This document shows positions 44,598-56,201 of a DNA stretch of 64,000 nt, in pieces (position 1 is the stretch's first letter; every line of letters begins with the position of its first letter). The position numbers and the translations under genes are program-made. This stretch comes from Linum tenue (Eukaryota > Streptophyta > Magnoliopsida > Malpighiales > Linaceae), in the NCBI GenBank assembly GCA_946122785.1, contig CAMGYJ010000008.1, positions 18,625,475-18,689,474 of the forward strand, written 5' to 3'. The notes beneath the pieces were generated by a model that was given only the letters and a program-made list of their open reading frames with translations, had not been told where the DNA came from and did not search any database.

Positions 44598-45338
44598 GAA
44601 ATAGCTAAATTATGTATGCGACGGATTTACGGCATAAAGTGTCTGTGGCTTCTCTCTTTGATTTTCTTTTATCAATGTCTAAGAAAATTTCGACTTTATG
44701 GTCGTTTGGATTGTTGGATAGAAATATTGTTGTGAATGCATGTATAATATTATACATATATTGTCGAATTTGATGTATTGTAAAATACAACGTTTTGTAT
44801 GTGTGGTTGTGTATGTAATTATGGGACGTTGAGTGTAATTTCCATTTGCTGCACTTCTGGACCCCCTTCCCCTTTGGCACCAAGGTTAGGAGAATCCATT
44901 GGTCGCGATGCATATCAAAGATTTCGAGTCGAAAATGAAGTGTTGGCCTTTTCTGTTTTTTATTTTAATTTTTTTTTTATTTTTGTTAGTATACTTCCTC
45001 CATAAGAACATTAAACGCCCAGCGAATCAGGATCATTTCATCGACCACCTTTTCCTTTTAGATAGAAAGGTGTTCTGTCAGGCTTCGCAAGACTCCAGTT
45101 CCAGTAAAGCTATTGCTGTAAATTTTGATTTCATTGAGCAAAAGGAAGGAGATTGATACTTGTACTTGTTGGAAAGTTGCTTGTGTAGCTTATTATTGAA
45201 ACAAGTGAGAATCTTTAGCTTCTCCAACTTTCCATACTCGTTGGAAATAGGCTTGGTGGAATTGTTCAGCAAAACATCAATTTTGATCAAACCCAAACGC
45301 ACCTTCCTAGTGATTTCTCCGGCCAATCAATAATGGAA
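44598..45338. other. Displaced gene C 3' region and intergenic DNA
   Basis: The former 3' untranslated region of gene C starts here, now 5 kb from its coding exon. The ORF at 44899-45156 is hydrophobic low-complexity with no domain and is not called. Confidence 0.45.
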
Positions 45339-45860
45339 GAGATCTATATATTTTAGATTCGAGAACGACAGCACGGTTCTTGAAATTGCACCCCCTAAAT
45401 TGTTTTCCGTCAAATAGAGGGGAGGAATTTAAGAATGACAATGGGGCAGCAGGTCGGGTAATTTATCATGGATCGCGGGTCGATGCAGGTCAACCAAATG
45501 AGTATGCAATTTATATAGAAAAAATTAGAAATATTCGTTAATTTCATTATAAAATCAAGAAAAAAATCATATTATGATAAATGTAGTTAAATTATTGGAG
45601 AAATTGAGGTTTTCACTAATTTACAACTTTTTTATAGTTAAAATATGATGTAATAAAAGGAAAATCTTAAGTAATTTGAGCAAGAACGGGTGGAGAATGG
45701 GGCGGGTTAGTGCAGGTCGAGCCGATGAGAGTACCCATGCCCACTTCGCCCCGTCTACGGGCCGGGTCGGCCGAGATCTATATATTTTAGATTCGAGAAC
45801 GACAGCACGGTTCTTGAAATTGCACCTCCTAAATTGTTTTCCGTCGAATAGAGGGAAGGA
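45339..45860. repeat. 87-bp direct repeat around a GC-richer insert
   Basis: Copies at 45339-45425 and 45773-45860 differ at a few bases (starting GAGATCTATATATTTTAG). The 350 bp between them is rich in GGGTCGG-like words, including GGGGCGGGT and GGGCCGGGTCGG. The origin is unclear: tandem duplication with a MITE in between is possible. Confidence 0.6.
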
Positions 45861-45904
45861 TCCCCATTTTTTGAATCGATGAACCAATTGCACGCAACTC
45901 GCAA

Positions 45905-45977
45905 GCTAGCTGCTGTCGGAAGTCTATTGAAATGGAGACGAATCCCTCCGACAATTGAGCCATGCAGCTTTCCTCAT
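45905..45977. repeat. Duplicated gene-upstream segment
   Basis: Matches 31590-31690 in word order (AAGCTAGCT, GGAGACGAAT, TTGAGCC, GCTTTCCT). The LINE poly-A tail begins directly after it. Confidence 0.45.
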
Positions 45978-46175
45978 ATTTTTTTCTTAACCAAGTCAAG
46001 AGTTAAAAAGTCAATCATACATAGGAAAAAAGAAGTGTGCGAGAGTCGACCAATAGTTGAACCCCTGATGAAAGGGCATTTTGTGCCACGTGGTGGGCAG
46101 CCCTATTGAGTCGACGAGAAACAAAATAGAAAGACACTTTGTAAAACGCTGCGATCAAGCTCCGAACATTCTCGA
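45978..46175 (-). mobile_element. LINE 3' end: RNase H tail and poly-A
   Basis: Minus-strand reading gives RSLIAAFYKVSFYFVSRRLNR followed by AAHHVAQNAL, the typical end of the RNase H-like domain of plant LINEs. A short untranslated stretch and an A run follow (T run at 45979-45985 on the plus strand). It joins 51495-53109 once the Copia insertion and one CTCGA copy are ignored. Confidence 0.7.
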
Positions 46176-46839
46176 TGTTGAGAAACCGGGCAGCAACCAC
46201 AATCAATCATAGAATGCACAAGACACACGATTTTTACGTGGAAAACCCAAATCGGAAAAAACCACGGGACCTTTGTCCAAGCCACAACTCCACTAGACTT
46301 TGGTGGGATTACAAGTCTCTCTAGACTAGCTAGAGGATTGAAAACACCTCAAGAACACCCTTCTTGGATCAACAATCAACCACAATAGCTCTCACCAACA
46401 TGGTGGATAACTAGAACAAGAACAAGACAAAGAGAGGTTGAGAGATACCCAAAAACAGATTCGTACACCTTCTGTCCAGCAGTGATTCCCGACGAACTAG
46501 GCTTCAGAATGACGATCCCTCCGGTAAGAATGAAGCCCAGACAATTGCAAACCCACTGTCCAAATTGCAGGACGATCCAACGGTTCAATCTTCCAGAAAG
46601 CTCACTTGAACAGGCTGCCCTGCTGCAGAAACGAAAAACTGCAGCTCTTCCTCTCTTCTCTCTTTTTCCTTATTTCCTCTTTTCTGATTCTCTCTCTAAA
46701 AATGAAAGGCTGTCACCTCTTTTTACTTTTGACTGGACAATAACTCTCTATTTTGAAAATAGAGGATCTTCTAGAAACCAACCAAACTCAAACTCAAACC
46801 GGTTAATCCAACCACCATATGAGTTGGACCAACCCAACA
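46176..46839 (-). repeat. 3' LTR of the LINE-inserted Copia element
   Basis: TGTTGAGAAACC to ACCCAACA. Bounded by CTCGA on the left. Confidence 0.9.
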
Positions 46840-46855
46840 AATCTCCCCCTCAAGC

Positions 46856-49800
46856 TCATATGGGGGGTAGCACCAAACCTGCTTCATCTGGACAGAAGAT
46901 ATGTTTTCCACTTGGTAGAGACTTAGTCATCATGTCCGAACCATTGTAATCCGTATGCACTTTGTTGAGTTCCAACAACTTCTCTTCCAAAACATCACGA
47001 ATCCAATGATATCGAACATCTATGTGTTTCGACCTTGAGTGGAAAGCTGGATTCTTGCAAAGATGAATTGCTCTTTGACTATCACAATAGAGCACATACC
47101 TCTCTTGCTTGATGCCCAACTCTTGAAGAAACTTCTTCAACCATAACATCTCTTTGCAAGCTTCTGTCACGGCTATGTACTCGGCTTCTGTTGTTGATAA
47201 TGCAACACATTTTTGCAGTTTAGATTGCCATGAAACTGAAGCACCTGCAAAAGTCATCATGTATCCAGAAGTCGAATTTCTAGAGTCCACATCACCTGCC
47301 ATGTTAGCATCGGTATATCCATCAAGTATGGTCTTGCCATTACCAAAGCATAGACACACTCTAGAAGTACCTCTCAAGTAGCGAAGAATCCACTTCACCG
47401 CTGTCCAATGTTCTTTCCCCGGATTGGAAAGAAACCGGCTGATAATCCCAACTGCATGAGCAATATCCGGTCTTGTGCAAACCATAGCATACATCAAGCT
47501 CCCAACAGCTGATGCATAAGGCACATTCTTCATTGCTTCTTTCTCTTCCTCACTTGTAGGACAATGCTTCACCTCAACTTGAAATGTCCTCCAAGTGGAG
47601 TACTAACCGCCTTAGCCTTGCTCATGTTAAACCGCTCAAGAACTCTTTCAATATACCTTTCTTGAGACAACCAAATCATAGGTGTGATTCTCTTGCAAAG
47701 ACTTCATCTCTTCTTGCATTGCTTTGTTCCACTCCTCCTTGTCTTATGAGACATGGCTTCTTGATAATATTCGGGTTCTCCCTCATCAGTCAACAATAGG
47801 TACTCATGAGGGGAGTACCAAGTGGAAGTTTTGCGATCTCTTGTTGACTTTCTTGGTTCGGGTAGAGGTTGCTCTTCTTCAACTTGTTCTTCTTGCTCCA
47901 ATTACTCTTCTCCTTGCACTTCTTGATCTAGTGCACCTTGGGGCTCATTATGCACTACTTCCTCAACATTTTCAGGCATTTGGGATGGAGATATAGGCTC
48001 CACATTAACTGGACCAGTTGCTGTATTTTTCTTCTTTTCACCCCTTTCGACGTCTTCACTTGTCTCATCTTCAAGAAAAATCACATCCCGGCTCCGAACA
48101 ATTTTCCTTGCAATTGGATCCCATAATCTGTATCCAAACTCTTCACGCCCATAGCCCATGAATATACATGGCTTTGCTTTGTCATCAAGCTTTGCTCTCT
48201 CATCTTTTGGAACATGAACATAAGCTTTGCAACCGAACACTCGCAAATGTTCATATGAGACTTCCTTTCCCGTCCATACTCGTTGAGGCACGTCACCCTC
48301 CAAAGGGACCGATGGTGAGAGATTGATTAGATCAACCGCTGTTCGCATTGCTTCTCCCCAAAATGATTTAGGTAGCTTGGCATGTGAGAGCATACACTTT
48401 ATTCTCTCACAAAGTGCTCTATTCATCCTCTCGGCGACACCGTTTTGTTGTGGAGTCTTGGGTACACTTTTCTGCAGTTTAATTCCGTGCAATCTGCAGT
48501 AGCTTTCGAATGGACCTCTATACTCTCCCTCATTATCAGCCCTTACACACTTCAACTTGAGGCCGGTTTCCCTCCACTTCAGCATGAAATTGCTTGAAAA
48601 CATCTAGCACTTGATCCTTCGTTTTCAAAGCATATGTCCACACCTTCCTTGAGTAATCATCGATGAAGGTAACATAATAGCTTGCACCACCAAGAGTTTT
48701 ATCTCGCATAAAACAAACATCGGTGTGAATTAGATCAAGTACCTTACTCCTTCTAGAAGGTGGAAATCTATGAAATGCAACTCTATGAGTTTTTCCGGCT
48801 AAGCAATCAACACAAGTTTTAAGAAGAGTACCTTTAGCTCCGGGCAAGAGTTGTTTCTTAGACAATATTTGCAGCCCCTTCTCGCTCAAATGACCGAGTC
48901 TCTTATGCCAAAGCTCAATGTAAGAATCTTTCTCAGCAACATTGATTCCTCCCTTGCTATGCTTTGCATTCGTCATGTAGAGCGTACTTTCCTTCTTGCC
49001 TTTGGCCACCACAAGAGAACCTCTTGAGAGCTTCCATTTTCCTTCTCCAAAATAGTTGGTATAACCATCATCATCAAGCTTTCCCGTGGATATTAAATTC
49101 AGCCTCATGTCAGGAACATGTCTCACATCCTTCAAGACTAGCTTGCAACCCGTGTTGGTCTCTAGATGAATATCACCCATGCCAACAATCTTTGATGCGC
49201 CATCATTTCCCATCCTCACACAACCATAGTTACCGTTTGTGTAGGAAGAGAAAAAATCAACTCGTGAGGTCACATGAAATGAGGCACCCGAGTCAACAAC
49301 CCATGTACTCTCTTGACAAGCAAGGTTAACAAAAAGGCATCACAAACAATGACTACATCACCATCTGTGGCAGCAGCAGTAGTATCATCTTTTTCTCGGT
49401 TTTCCACACCTTTTCCTCTAGCTTGTTCCCGTTTCAAGATTCTGCACTCTCTCTTCATGTGCCCGGGCTGGTTGCAATGATAACATGTGATTTCTCCTCT
49501 TGGTCTTGACAATGATTTTGATATCCCTTTTGATCTCCCTCGGCTGTTACTTCGATTTTCAGAGTTCTTAAAGTTGAAATTTCGATTTCTACTTCTTCCA
49601 CGACTTCCAGAATTATCCGCCACCAAAGCATGTGACTCTGATGTAATCCCCAAATCTTTTCTCCTTTCCTCTTCATTCAACATGCTATCCTTGACAATGT
49701 CCATCGTCAACTTTCCATTAGGTGCTGAGTTGCTAAGTGAGACCACCAAAGTCTCCCAACTATCCGGCAAAGAACTGAGAAGTAACAATGCTTGCACTTC

Positions 49801-50789
49801 ATCATCAAGTGCTAACTTCATAATAGTTAGCTGGTTCACAAGCCCTTGAAAGTCACTCAAATGCTCCGAGACACTATGTCCATCCTTGTAGGGGTGTTCA
49901 AATGGTTACCATGGTAATAACCAAACCAAATAAGTCTAAAATCTATTAACCATGGAATACAATATCATAACCAAACCGTCCAAACTAATACAACAACTAA
50001 ATTAACCAAACTAAAGTTTATTCGGTTTGGTCAATTGGTTAACCAAAATAACCAATATAACACCACATTATCATTAAGTGAGAAAAATTTTCAGTTAGTG
50101 CATCAATTTGCAATTTATATAATGAACAACACATAACAATCCACATAATTATAGTTAACCCTTAACGTAAATACATATGTAACAAATACAATTATCTTAC
50201 ATTTGACTCTTTAGTGGTTATGCAAAGTATTAAGTATGTGTATATAATATATATTAGATATATGACAAATTACTTAACTGGTTAATTTGGTTTGATTGGT
50301 TAGGAGTGCTTGAAACCAAACCAGACCACCTAAACCATACAAGCTAAATTTTTTAATCAAACCAAACCAATTATCGAAATTAACCAAATACTACTGGTTA
50401 AAATGGTTACCATGGTAACCAAACCGTTTGAACACCCCTACATCCTTGTACTTCAAGTTCACAATTCTTCGAATGAGTGAGGCTTTATTTTGAGCCGATT
50501 GCCTCTCATACATGGACTCCAATTTCTGCCACAATTCATCTGCTCTTGTATCTTTTGCAACATGATGAAAGATGCTTTGGTCAATCCATTGTCGAATGAT
50601 TGCCACCGCCTTTCTATGCAAGGCCTCCCATTGCTTCTCAGTCTTGTCTTCCAGCTTCTCGCTGCCATTTTCAATTGGCTCATAGAGATCCTTGCAAAAC
50701 AGAATATCCTCCATCCGTGGCTTCCAAATAGAGTAGTTGGATGATGTCAACTTAATCATTGCTCCACTTGAGTTATCCATTCTTGTCAT
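46856..50789 (-). pseudogene. Copia gag-pol lacking most of the reverse transcriptase
   Basis: Order on the minus strand: Gag from 50789 (KLTSSNYSIWKPRMEDIL) to the MITE at 50440; Gag continues 49880-49330 with zinc knuckle CYHCNQPGHMKREC; protease broken by a frameshift near 49270; integrase zinc region (LWHKRLGHLSEKG) and core to 47902, with a frameshift near 48560; a linker 47704-47901; then the reading jumps near 47665-47675 from the conserved reverse-transcriptase start to its late part (YIERVLERFNM). The YVDD active site and about 200 residues are absent. RNase H (46856-47572; STTEAEY, YCDSQRA) remains. Confidence 0.85.
49889..50440. mobile_element. hAT MITE inside the Copia gag gene
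   Basis: 552 bp with inverted ends TAGGGGTGTTCAAATGG and CCGTTTGAACACCCCTA. Just inside, both ends carry GGTTACCATGGTAA. A perfect 8-bp target duplication CATCCTTG is at 49881-49888 and 50441-50448. AT-rich interior, no ORF of note. Confidence 0.93.
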
Positions 50790-50830
50790 TTACCAAACAC
50801 AGCCCCCAAACAACCGGGCTCTGATACCAT

Positions 50831-51494
50831 TATTGAGAAACCGAGCAGCAACCACAAGCAAGAATAGAATGCACAAGACACACGATTTTTACGTGGAAAA
50901 CCCAAGTCGGGAAAAACCACGGGACCTTTGTCCAAGCCACAACTCCACTAGACTTTGGTGGGATTACAAGTCTCTCTAGACTAGCTAGAGAATTAAAAAC
51001 ACCTCAAGAACACCCTTCTTGGATCAACAATCAACCACAATAGCTCTCACCAACATGGTGGATAACTAGAACAAGAGCAAGACAAAGAGAGGTTGAGAGA
51101 TACCCAATAACAGATTCGTACACCTTCTGTCCAGCTGTGATTCCCGACTAACTAGGCCTCAGAATGACAATCCCTCCAGGCAGAATGAAGCCCAGACAAA
51201 TGCAAACCCACTGTCCAAATTGCAGGACGATCCAATGGTTCAATCTTCCGGAACGCTCAGTTGAACAGGCTGCCCTGCTGCAGAAACGAAAAACTGTAGC
51301 TCTTCCTTTCTTATCTCTTTTTCCTTATCTCCTCTTTTCTGATTCTCTCTCAAAAAATGAAAGGCTGTCACCTCTTTTTACTTTTGACTAGACAATAACT
51401 CTCTATTTTGAAAATAGAGGATCTTCTAGAAACCAACCAAACTCAAACTCAAACCTGTTGATCCAACCACCATATGAGTTGGACCAACCCAACA
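50831..51494 (-). repeat. 5' LTR of the LINE-inserted Copia element
   Basis: Matches 46176-46839 with scattered substitutions. Bounded by CTCGA on the right and preceded by the primer site at 50818-50829. Confidence 0.9.
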
Positions 51495-53109
51495 CTCGAG
51501 TATAGCTCCTCCCCGATCATGATTGAGATCACCGGCCCACCATTCGCCGAATTAATAGTTGAGAGTCCCGATGAAAATTAACAAAGAGAAAAGAATGTGT
51601 CAGGCACCATTGAACAACATCTCTTAACGCTAAGCATTCCATAAGAAATGGATCATTAATTCCTTCATAGCACTTCCCAAAAGCAAATAGCATATTACCT
51701 GATAATTGGAAGCCAACAAAGCCAATACTCCTTCCCTGACCTCGTTTGGCAGCACCATCAAACCAAACGTTAATAGTTTGCAGGGGTAATTCACCATAAG
51801 CATGCCCACCACCACTCAGGGGTCGAGCTACATTGATGCGAGGCTGGACATGAGCGTCATGCTGCTGGGGAGGTGGATGTTGCTCCACTGCTCGCCATTC
51901 CTCAACTTGTCTCCAAAACTGCCGAAATACTGCTGGTGGGAGATACTAGATATGGCCATGAATCGCCCAACATCTTCCTTTCCATATTCGTCATATAAGA
52001 AAGCAACATCAGCTATTTCTATTTTGGACAGGTTTATAAAAAAAGAAGAGGTGGTTCCATGCAGCATCGGATTCATTCCAGCCAAGGTACTGCGCCTGAT
52101 TTCCAGATTCGCCATCCGCCATAGTGCTCTAGCTATCCTGCTGGAAAAGAAGAAGTGGGAGAAGGACTCTAGCTCCTCCGAACAAATGGGGTAGGTTGAG
52201 TTAGATACTAAAATTTTGGAAAACAAAATTGTTTGCAACGGCAAGAAGCCACGAACCGCCCTCCAAATAGAATTTCAGTTTGGGTGGCACAAGTAAGTTC
52301 CAAAGCAGTTTCCAAAAGGGTGAGTCAATGGGGAGCTGCATCGGTGGGTATCTCATGTTGAGTTCATTTGTCAATAGTTGGTATCCTGTTTTCATTGAAT
52401 AGATGTCGGAAGGGGAGTAAATCCAAATCAACTTATCTATTGAAAACACGGTTGGCATTAGAATAGATAATATAAGCTCTACACTTTCCTGAGTAAACAA
52501 GGAGTTAGGCAGAGGTTTATTACAAGAATGTGTAATCGAGCAGGTAAGTTCCGAAACAGAGGAAGGACAGGATTGCAAACCAGGATTGCCATCTTAATCC
52601 ACGAATCAACAGGTCTCTTCCTTCCAAGACACTATGCCAAGCCCACGAGGGTCGATAGTCGCATGTTGCTTCGAGAAAGGGCAGGGGGCTGGTATCGCGC
52701 TCTATAAATTTGAGCAATGCAGCTGGACGGATTGTAGAGAAGCCTCCATGCCTGCTTAGCCAAAAGAGCAATTTTGAATCGACTAAAATCTCGGAAACCC
52801 AACCCACCCATAAATTTACTTTGACAGGCTACACTCCAAGAGTTCAAATGTATGTCTGTCTCCTTGTCCTGTCCTACCCACCAAAACTTCGACAGCTGCC
52901 CATTGCACCTATGACAGGCCTCGTGCGGAAATCTAAACGTCGACATAGCATAGATTGGACTTGCAGCTCCAATCGCTTTGATAACCACTTCTTTCGTCTC
53001 TAGGGACATGGCCTTAGTCTTCCAGCTTCGAATTCTAGCAGCAAATTCCTCCTCAATTAATTGAAACGACAAGGTCTTAGAGCGTCGAATCTGGGATTGA
53101 AGTCCCAAG
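51495..53109 (-). pseudogene. LINE ORF2 C-terminal half
   Basis: Minus-strand fragments in order from 53109: late reverse transcriptase (IRRSKTLSFQLIEEEFAAR, KEVVIKAIGAASPIYAM, GGLGFRDFSRFKIALLAKQ), zf-RVT region (VPPKLKFYLEGG; CSEELESFSHFFF), and RNase H-like domain at 51529-51888 (VWFDGAAKRGQG, ECLALRDVVQW, FHRDSQLL, showing acidic catalytic-type residues). Several frameshifts. The RNase H continues at 45978-46175 beyond the Copia element, and the upstream reverse transcriptase lies at 61410-61890 beyond the hAT element. Confidence 0.82.
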
Positions 53110-53427
53110 TAGGGGTGGGCATCCGGTTCGGTAAACCCAAACCGGACCGAACTGAAACCGAGCTTGACCGAACCGAAACCGAACTATTGTTGTTCGGTTC
53201 GGAATTCGGAAGGCAAACCCTTATATTTCGGAAACCAGGGTCTGCTCAACCGAACCCGATATTCCGAATTCCGACCGGACAAACCAAAATTTCTCACCTC
53301 ACACATACATCCTACAATTACAAGCCCACAGCCGCCCACAATCCAAACCCACTCTCTCTAACATTAACCCAAGCCAAGTCCAAAACCCTCTTCTTCATCA
53401 TTGTGCTGCCTTGTTGACGTCACCATC

Positions 53428-54591
53428 TGACACGCCAAAACACAACACCAAACTGCGACCAAGTGTAATCGCAGTCCGGGAATGCAGTAACATGCAAGTT
53501 CAATTATCAACCCGGGGTCTAGATCTACTGCTTACTCCGTGATTCTCTATTATCTAGTAAACTAGTTCGAGTGATTGTTGTTAAAAAGCAAAAGCAGTAA
53601 GAAAGCAGTAAACTGTTCGGTTTTCTAAAGCAGGTAAGAATCACTCGGGATTGAGTCCCCCTAGCCCCTTAGTTAGGTTCAATTGTAATTCCCTGGGTTG
53701 ATTTACTGTTGATTAGACTGCGGAAGATCCGACAGTAGTTTGGAATCTCTTAAGCTGACCAAGCCCTCTCAGTCTAACTACCCGGCAGACGACTAGTCTT
53801 CACCAGGATAGAAAGCTGAGGCTATGAACACAGAACTCCACTACTGGAATTGAGTTCCAGTACAAAGCAGTAAACTGGCTAACTCTCGTATAGCCAATCT
53901 CCTACTATCGAATGAAGAAGCTCTAACAACCTAATCAGATTCTATCTATCTCAGGTTGCAGCAGAAATTGAGAAAAGCTGATCAGACTCCAATCAATTCA
54001 ATAAACATGCATCATTCGATTAAAATCAAACAATAATATCATCCCAAGTCATTACAATCGATTCCCTAACACAAGGAACTAGGGTTCTTCATACCCAAGT
54101 GAGAGAAAGGTTCTACTCCATAGAGAGAGAAAGGAAAACAAAAATCAGAGTAGTCATACTCATAAAGATGAGGAAAATCTGCTCTGGGATGTCAATCTTC
54201 ACTCCTAGGGATGCAATCTGGGCTTCAATGATGAGAAATCCACTCCAAAATAGCTCCTAGGGTTTGTTCTTCGCTCTTTCTCTCTCTAAAACTCTGTTTT
54301 TGCCCAGAAAATCGAATTCCTCTCCCTTGGCTCGAATCTGCCTCCAAAAACCCGACTCTGGGCGAATTACGGGCAGAATTACGGCCGTAATCACGTCCTG
54401 CCCGTAATTCGCACCAAAACGCACGTTTCACTTAAGCTGCAGGGGGAGGAGATACGCCCGTAATTTCCCAATTACCGCCAGTAATTTGGGAATTACGGCC
54501 GTAATTCTTGGGATCTTGCCCGTAATTTTACCACCGAGAGGGAATTCTGGGGAGAAGGCTCGTCCATTTAATTACGGGCATGCCCTGGCCA
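53428..54591 (-). repeat. 3' LTR of element C, truncated
   Basis: Near-identical to 59117-60279, then departs after CCCTGGCCAA into internal sequence that matches the array internal segment. The terminal 395 or so bases of the LTR and the polypurine tract are missing. Short similarity at the joint (CTGG.CAA) suggests a deletion. Confidence 0.82.
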
Positions 54592-54891
54592 ACCACCACA
54601 AAGGACATTCGAGTGCAGCAAAATCGAGCAACGGAAGAGTTTCCCTTCTGTTCACCAACCAACCCAGACTTGACTCGGCCACTCACTCAAAACAGTCAAC
54701 TCATGCGTCCAACTCAAGACATCAGAACAGAGACCTAGCAATCTAGGTCCTCACCGGGGTACAAGAGTATAGAGAATATGAAAATGAATCACTCACTCTC
54801 GACCAGTGGGGTCAGGACAATTTAATGCGAAAAATGCGCATGCTATTTCTCTCAATCCCTATCATCTCTTCACCATGATGGCAGCCTCTAA

Positions 54892-55158
54892 ATGCTAGAG
54901 TTCACATATGGGGTGTCACCACTAACTAATCAGGGGGTCTTAGACACAGGTTCAAATGACTGGCTAGGGTCTTGGACATGGGGAAAAGGCCTTTTAGGTG
55001 GTGGAAGTATTCATAGCAAAAGGTTCCACATTTTCCAAACACACAATCACAGTCAAACAAACCGGTATTTTCTTTCTGCTATTCTGCATTACTCAATATC
55101 TCAAGAGCACAAAAGCGAAGGAGGCATAAACATCAGCATTTCCAAGCCAGACTGCTAA
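54892..55158 (+). CDS. Antisense 88-codon ORF, independent copy
   Basis: Same ORF as 13455-13721, antisense to element C, with very few residue differences (for example G for E in the TNQ.VLD stretch). Coding status uncertain. Confidence 0.3.
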   Translation: MLEFTYGVSPLTNQGVLDTGSNDWLGSWTWGKGLLGGGSIHSKRFHIFQTHNHSQTNRYFLSAILHYSISQEHKSEGGINISISKPDC

Positions 55159-56201
55159 GAAACACTACTTAATGGGCATTGTTCAGATTTTTGGTAGTGG
55201 CTCTCTTTTGCTTTCAATTTTTCTTTGTTTTTCTTTTATTTTTCTTTTCATTTCTTAAGAGAGCCACCACTTCTGCACATATTTAAAACATCTGCCCAAC
55301 CTTTAAGCACTACCTCCAACACTCACATAGACTTTAGCAGAAACAACAGAGAATATGTAAAAACCACTCTGTGGAACCTTCTAAAAGATGCAACAAGGGT
55401 GATTTTTTCATTATAGACCAAAAGAAAGGATAACACACGGCTCAAAGGGGCTGACTAGGGGATATGACACGTCAGGACAGTCAGTTTTGGGCGTGGGCTA
55501 ATCCTATGCCCCCATCATCTTAGCTAGTGACAACGTGAATGCTACACATCATGGAAGAGGGATCTATCGCACAAGAAAGAAACGAGCAGGCTCAAATCTC
55601 ACATGGCTACCTATATGCTCTATCTCACATTCTGATACCATGAACTAGATGCATAAACGACTGTCAAGAACAAGTAATCGATCCAAGTCACAGTTGGTAA
55701 GCAAACAGTTGAAAAACTGAACCCCTACATCGTTCTACTGCACATCTTAGTCCTCATTATAGGTTGTCCTAGTCGCAAACAAGTTGTCATGCATTAATCC
55801 GAAAACCGTTCAATTCATCAATCAAAAACACAGTGCCAATATGATCAAACAGCAGTACTTGGAGCCCTCAAATCGTAAGATTCGGACAGCGGACTAGGCT
55901 CCAAGAACACAGACATATATTCCAACCGATACAAAGCACCCCCCACACTTAAGCACGACATTGCCCTCAATGTAGTAGAGGGAAAGATATGGGGAACGAT
56001 GTTACCGGATTGAAACACTGTTGGGGGACTGGAAGTGGACCAGTCAGCGGGCTAGCATCAGCAAAACACACTGGGTGATAGAAACCATAGTTCCAAGTGG
56101 ACAAACCGACAAAAACAAACGAAATAAAAACAAACCTTGGTGGGGTTGCCTCCCCACAAGCGCTTCTTTACCGTCTTTTAGCTGGACGCCAGTATGGATG
56201 C

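Larger units (their letters stand above)
46176..51494 (-). mobile_element. Copia LTR retrotransposon inserted in a LINE
   Basis: LTRs 46176-46839 and 50831-51494 (664 bp each), target duplication CTCGA at 46171-46175 and 51495-51499. The primer site is at 50818-50829 and a purine tract adjoins 46840. Coding capacity is lost through a protease frameshift, a stop in the integrase C-terminal region, deletion of most of the reverse transcriptase, and a 552-bp MITE in gag. The right LTR starts TATTG where the left has TGTTG. Confidence 0.92.

Noticed and set aside
44899..45156. 85-codon plus-strand ORF with a hydrophobic core
   Set aside because: Low-complexity F/L-rich translation of a T-rich stretch, no recognisable family, no supporting context.
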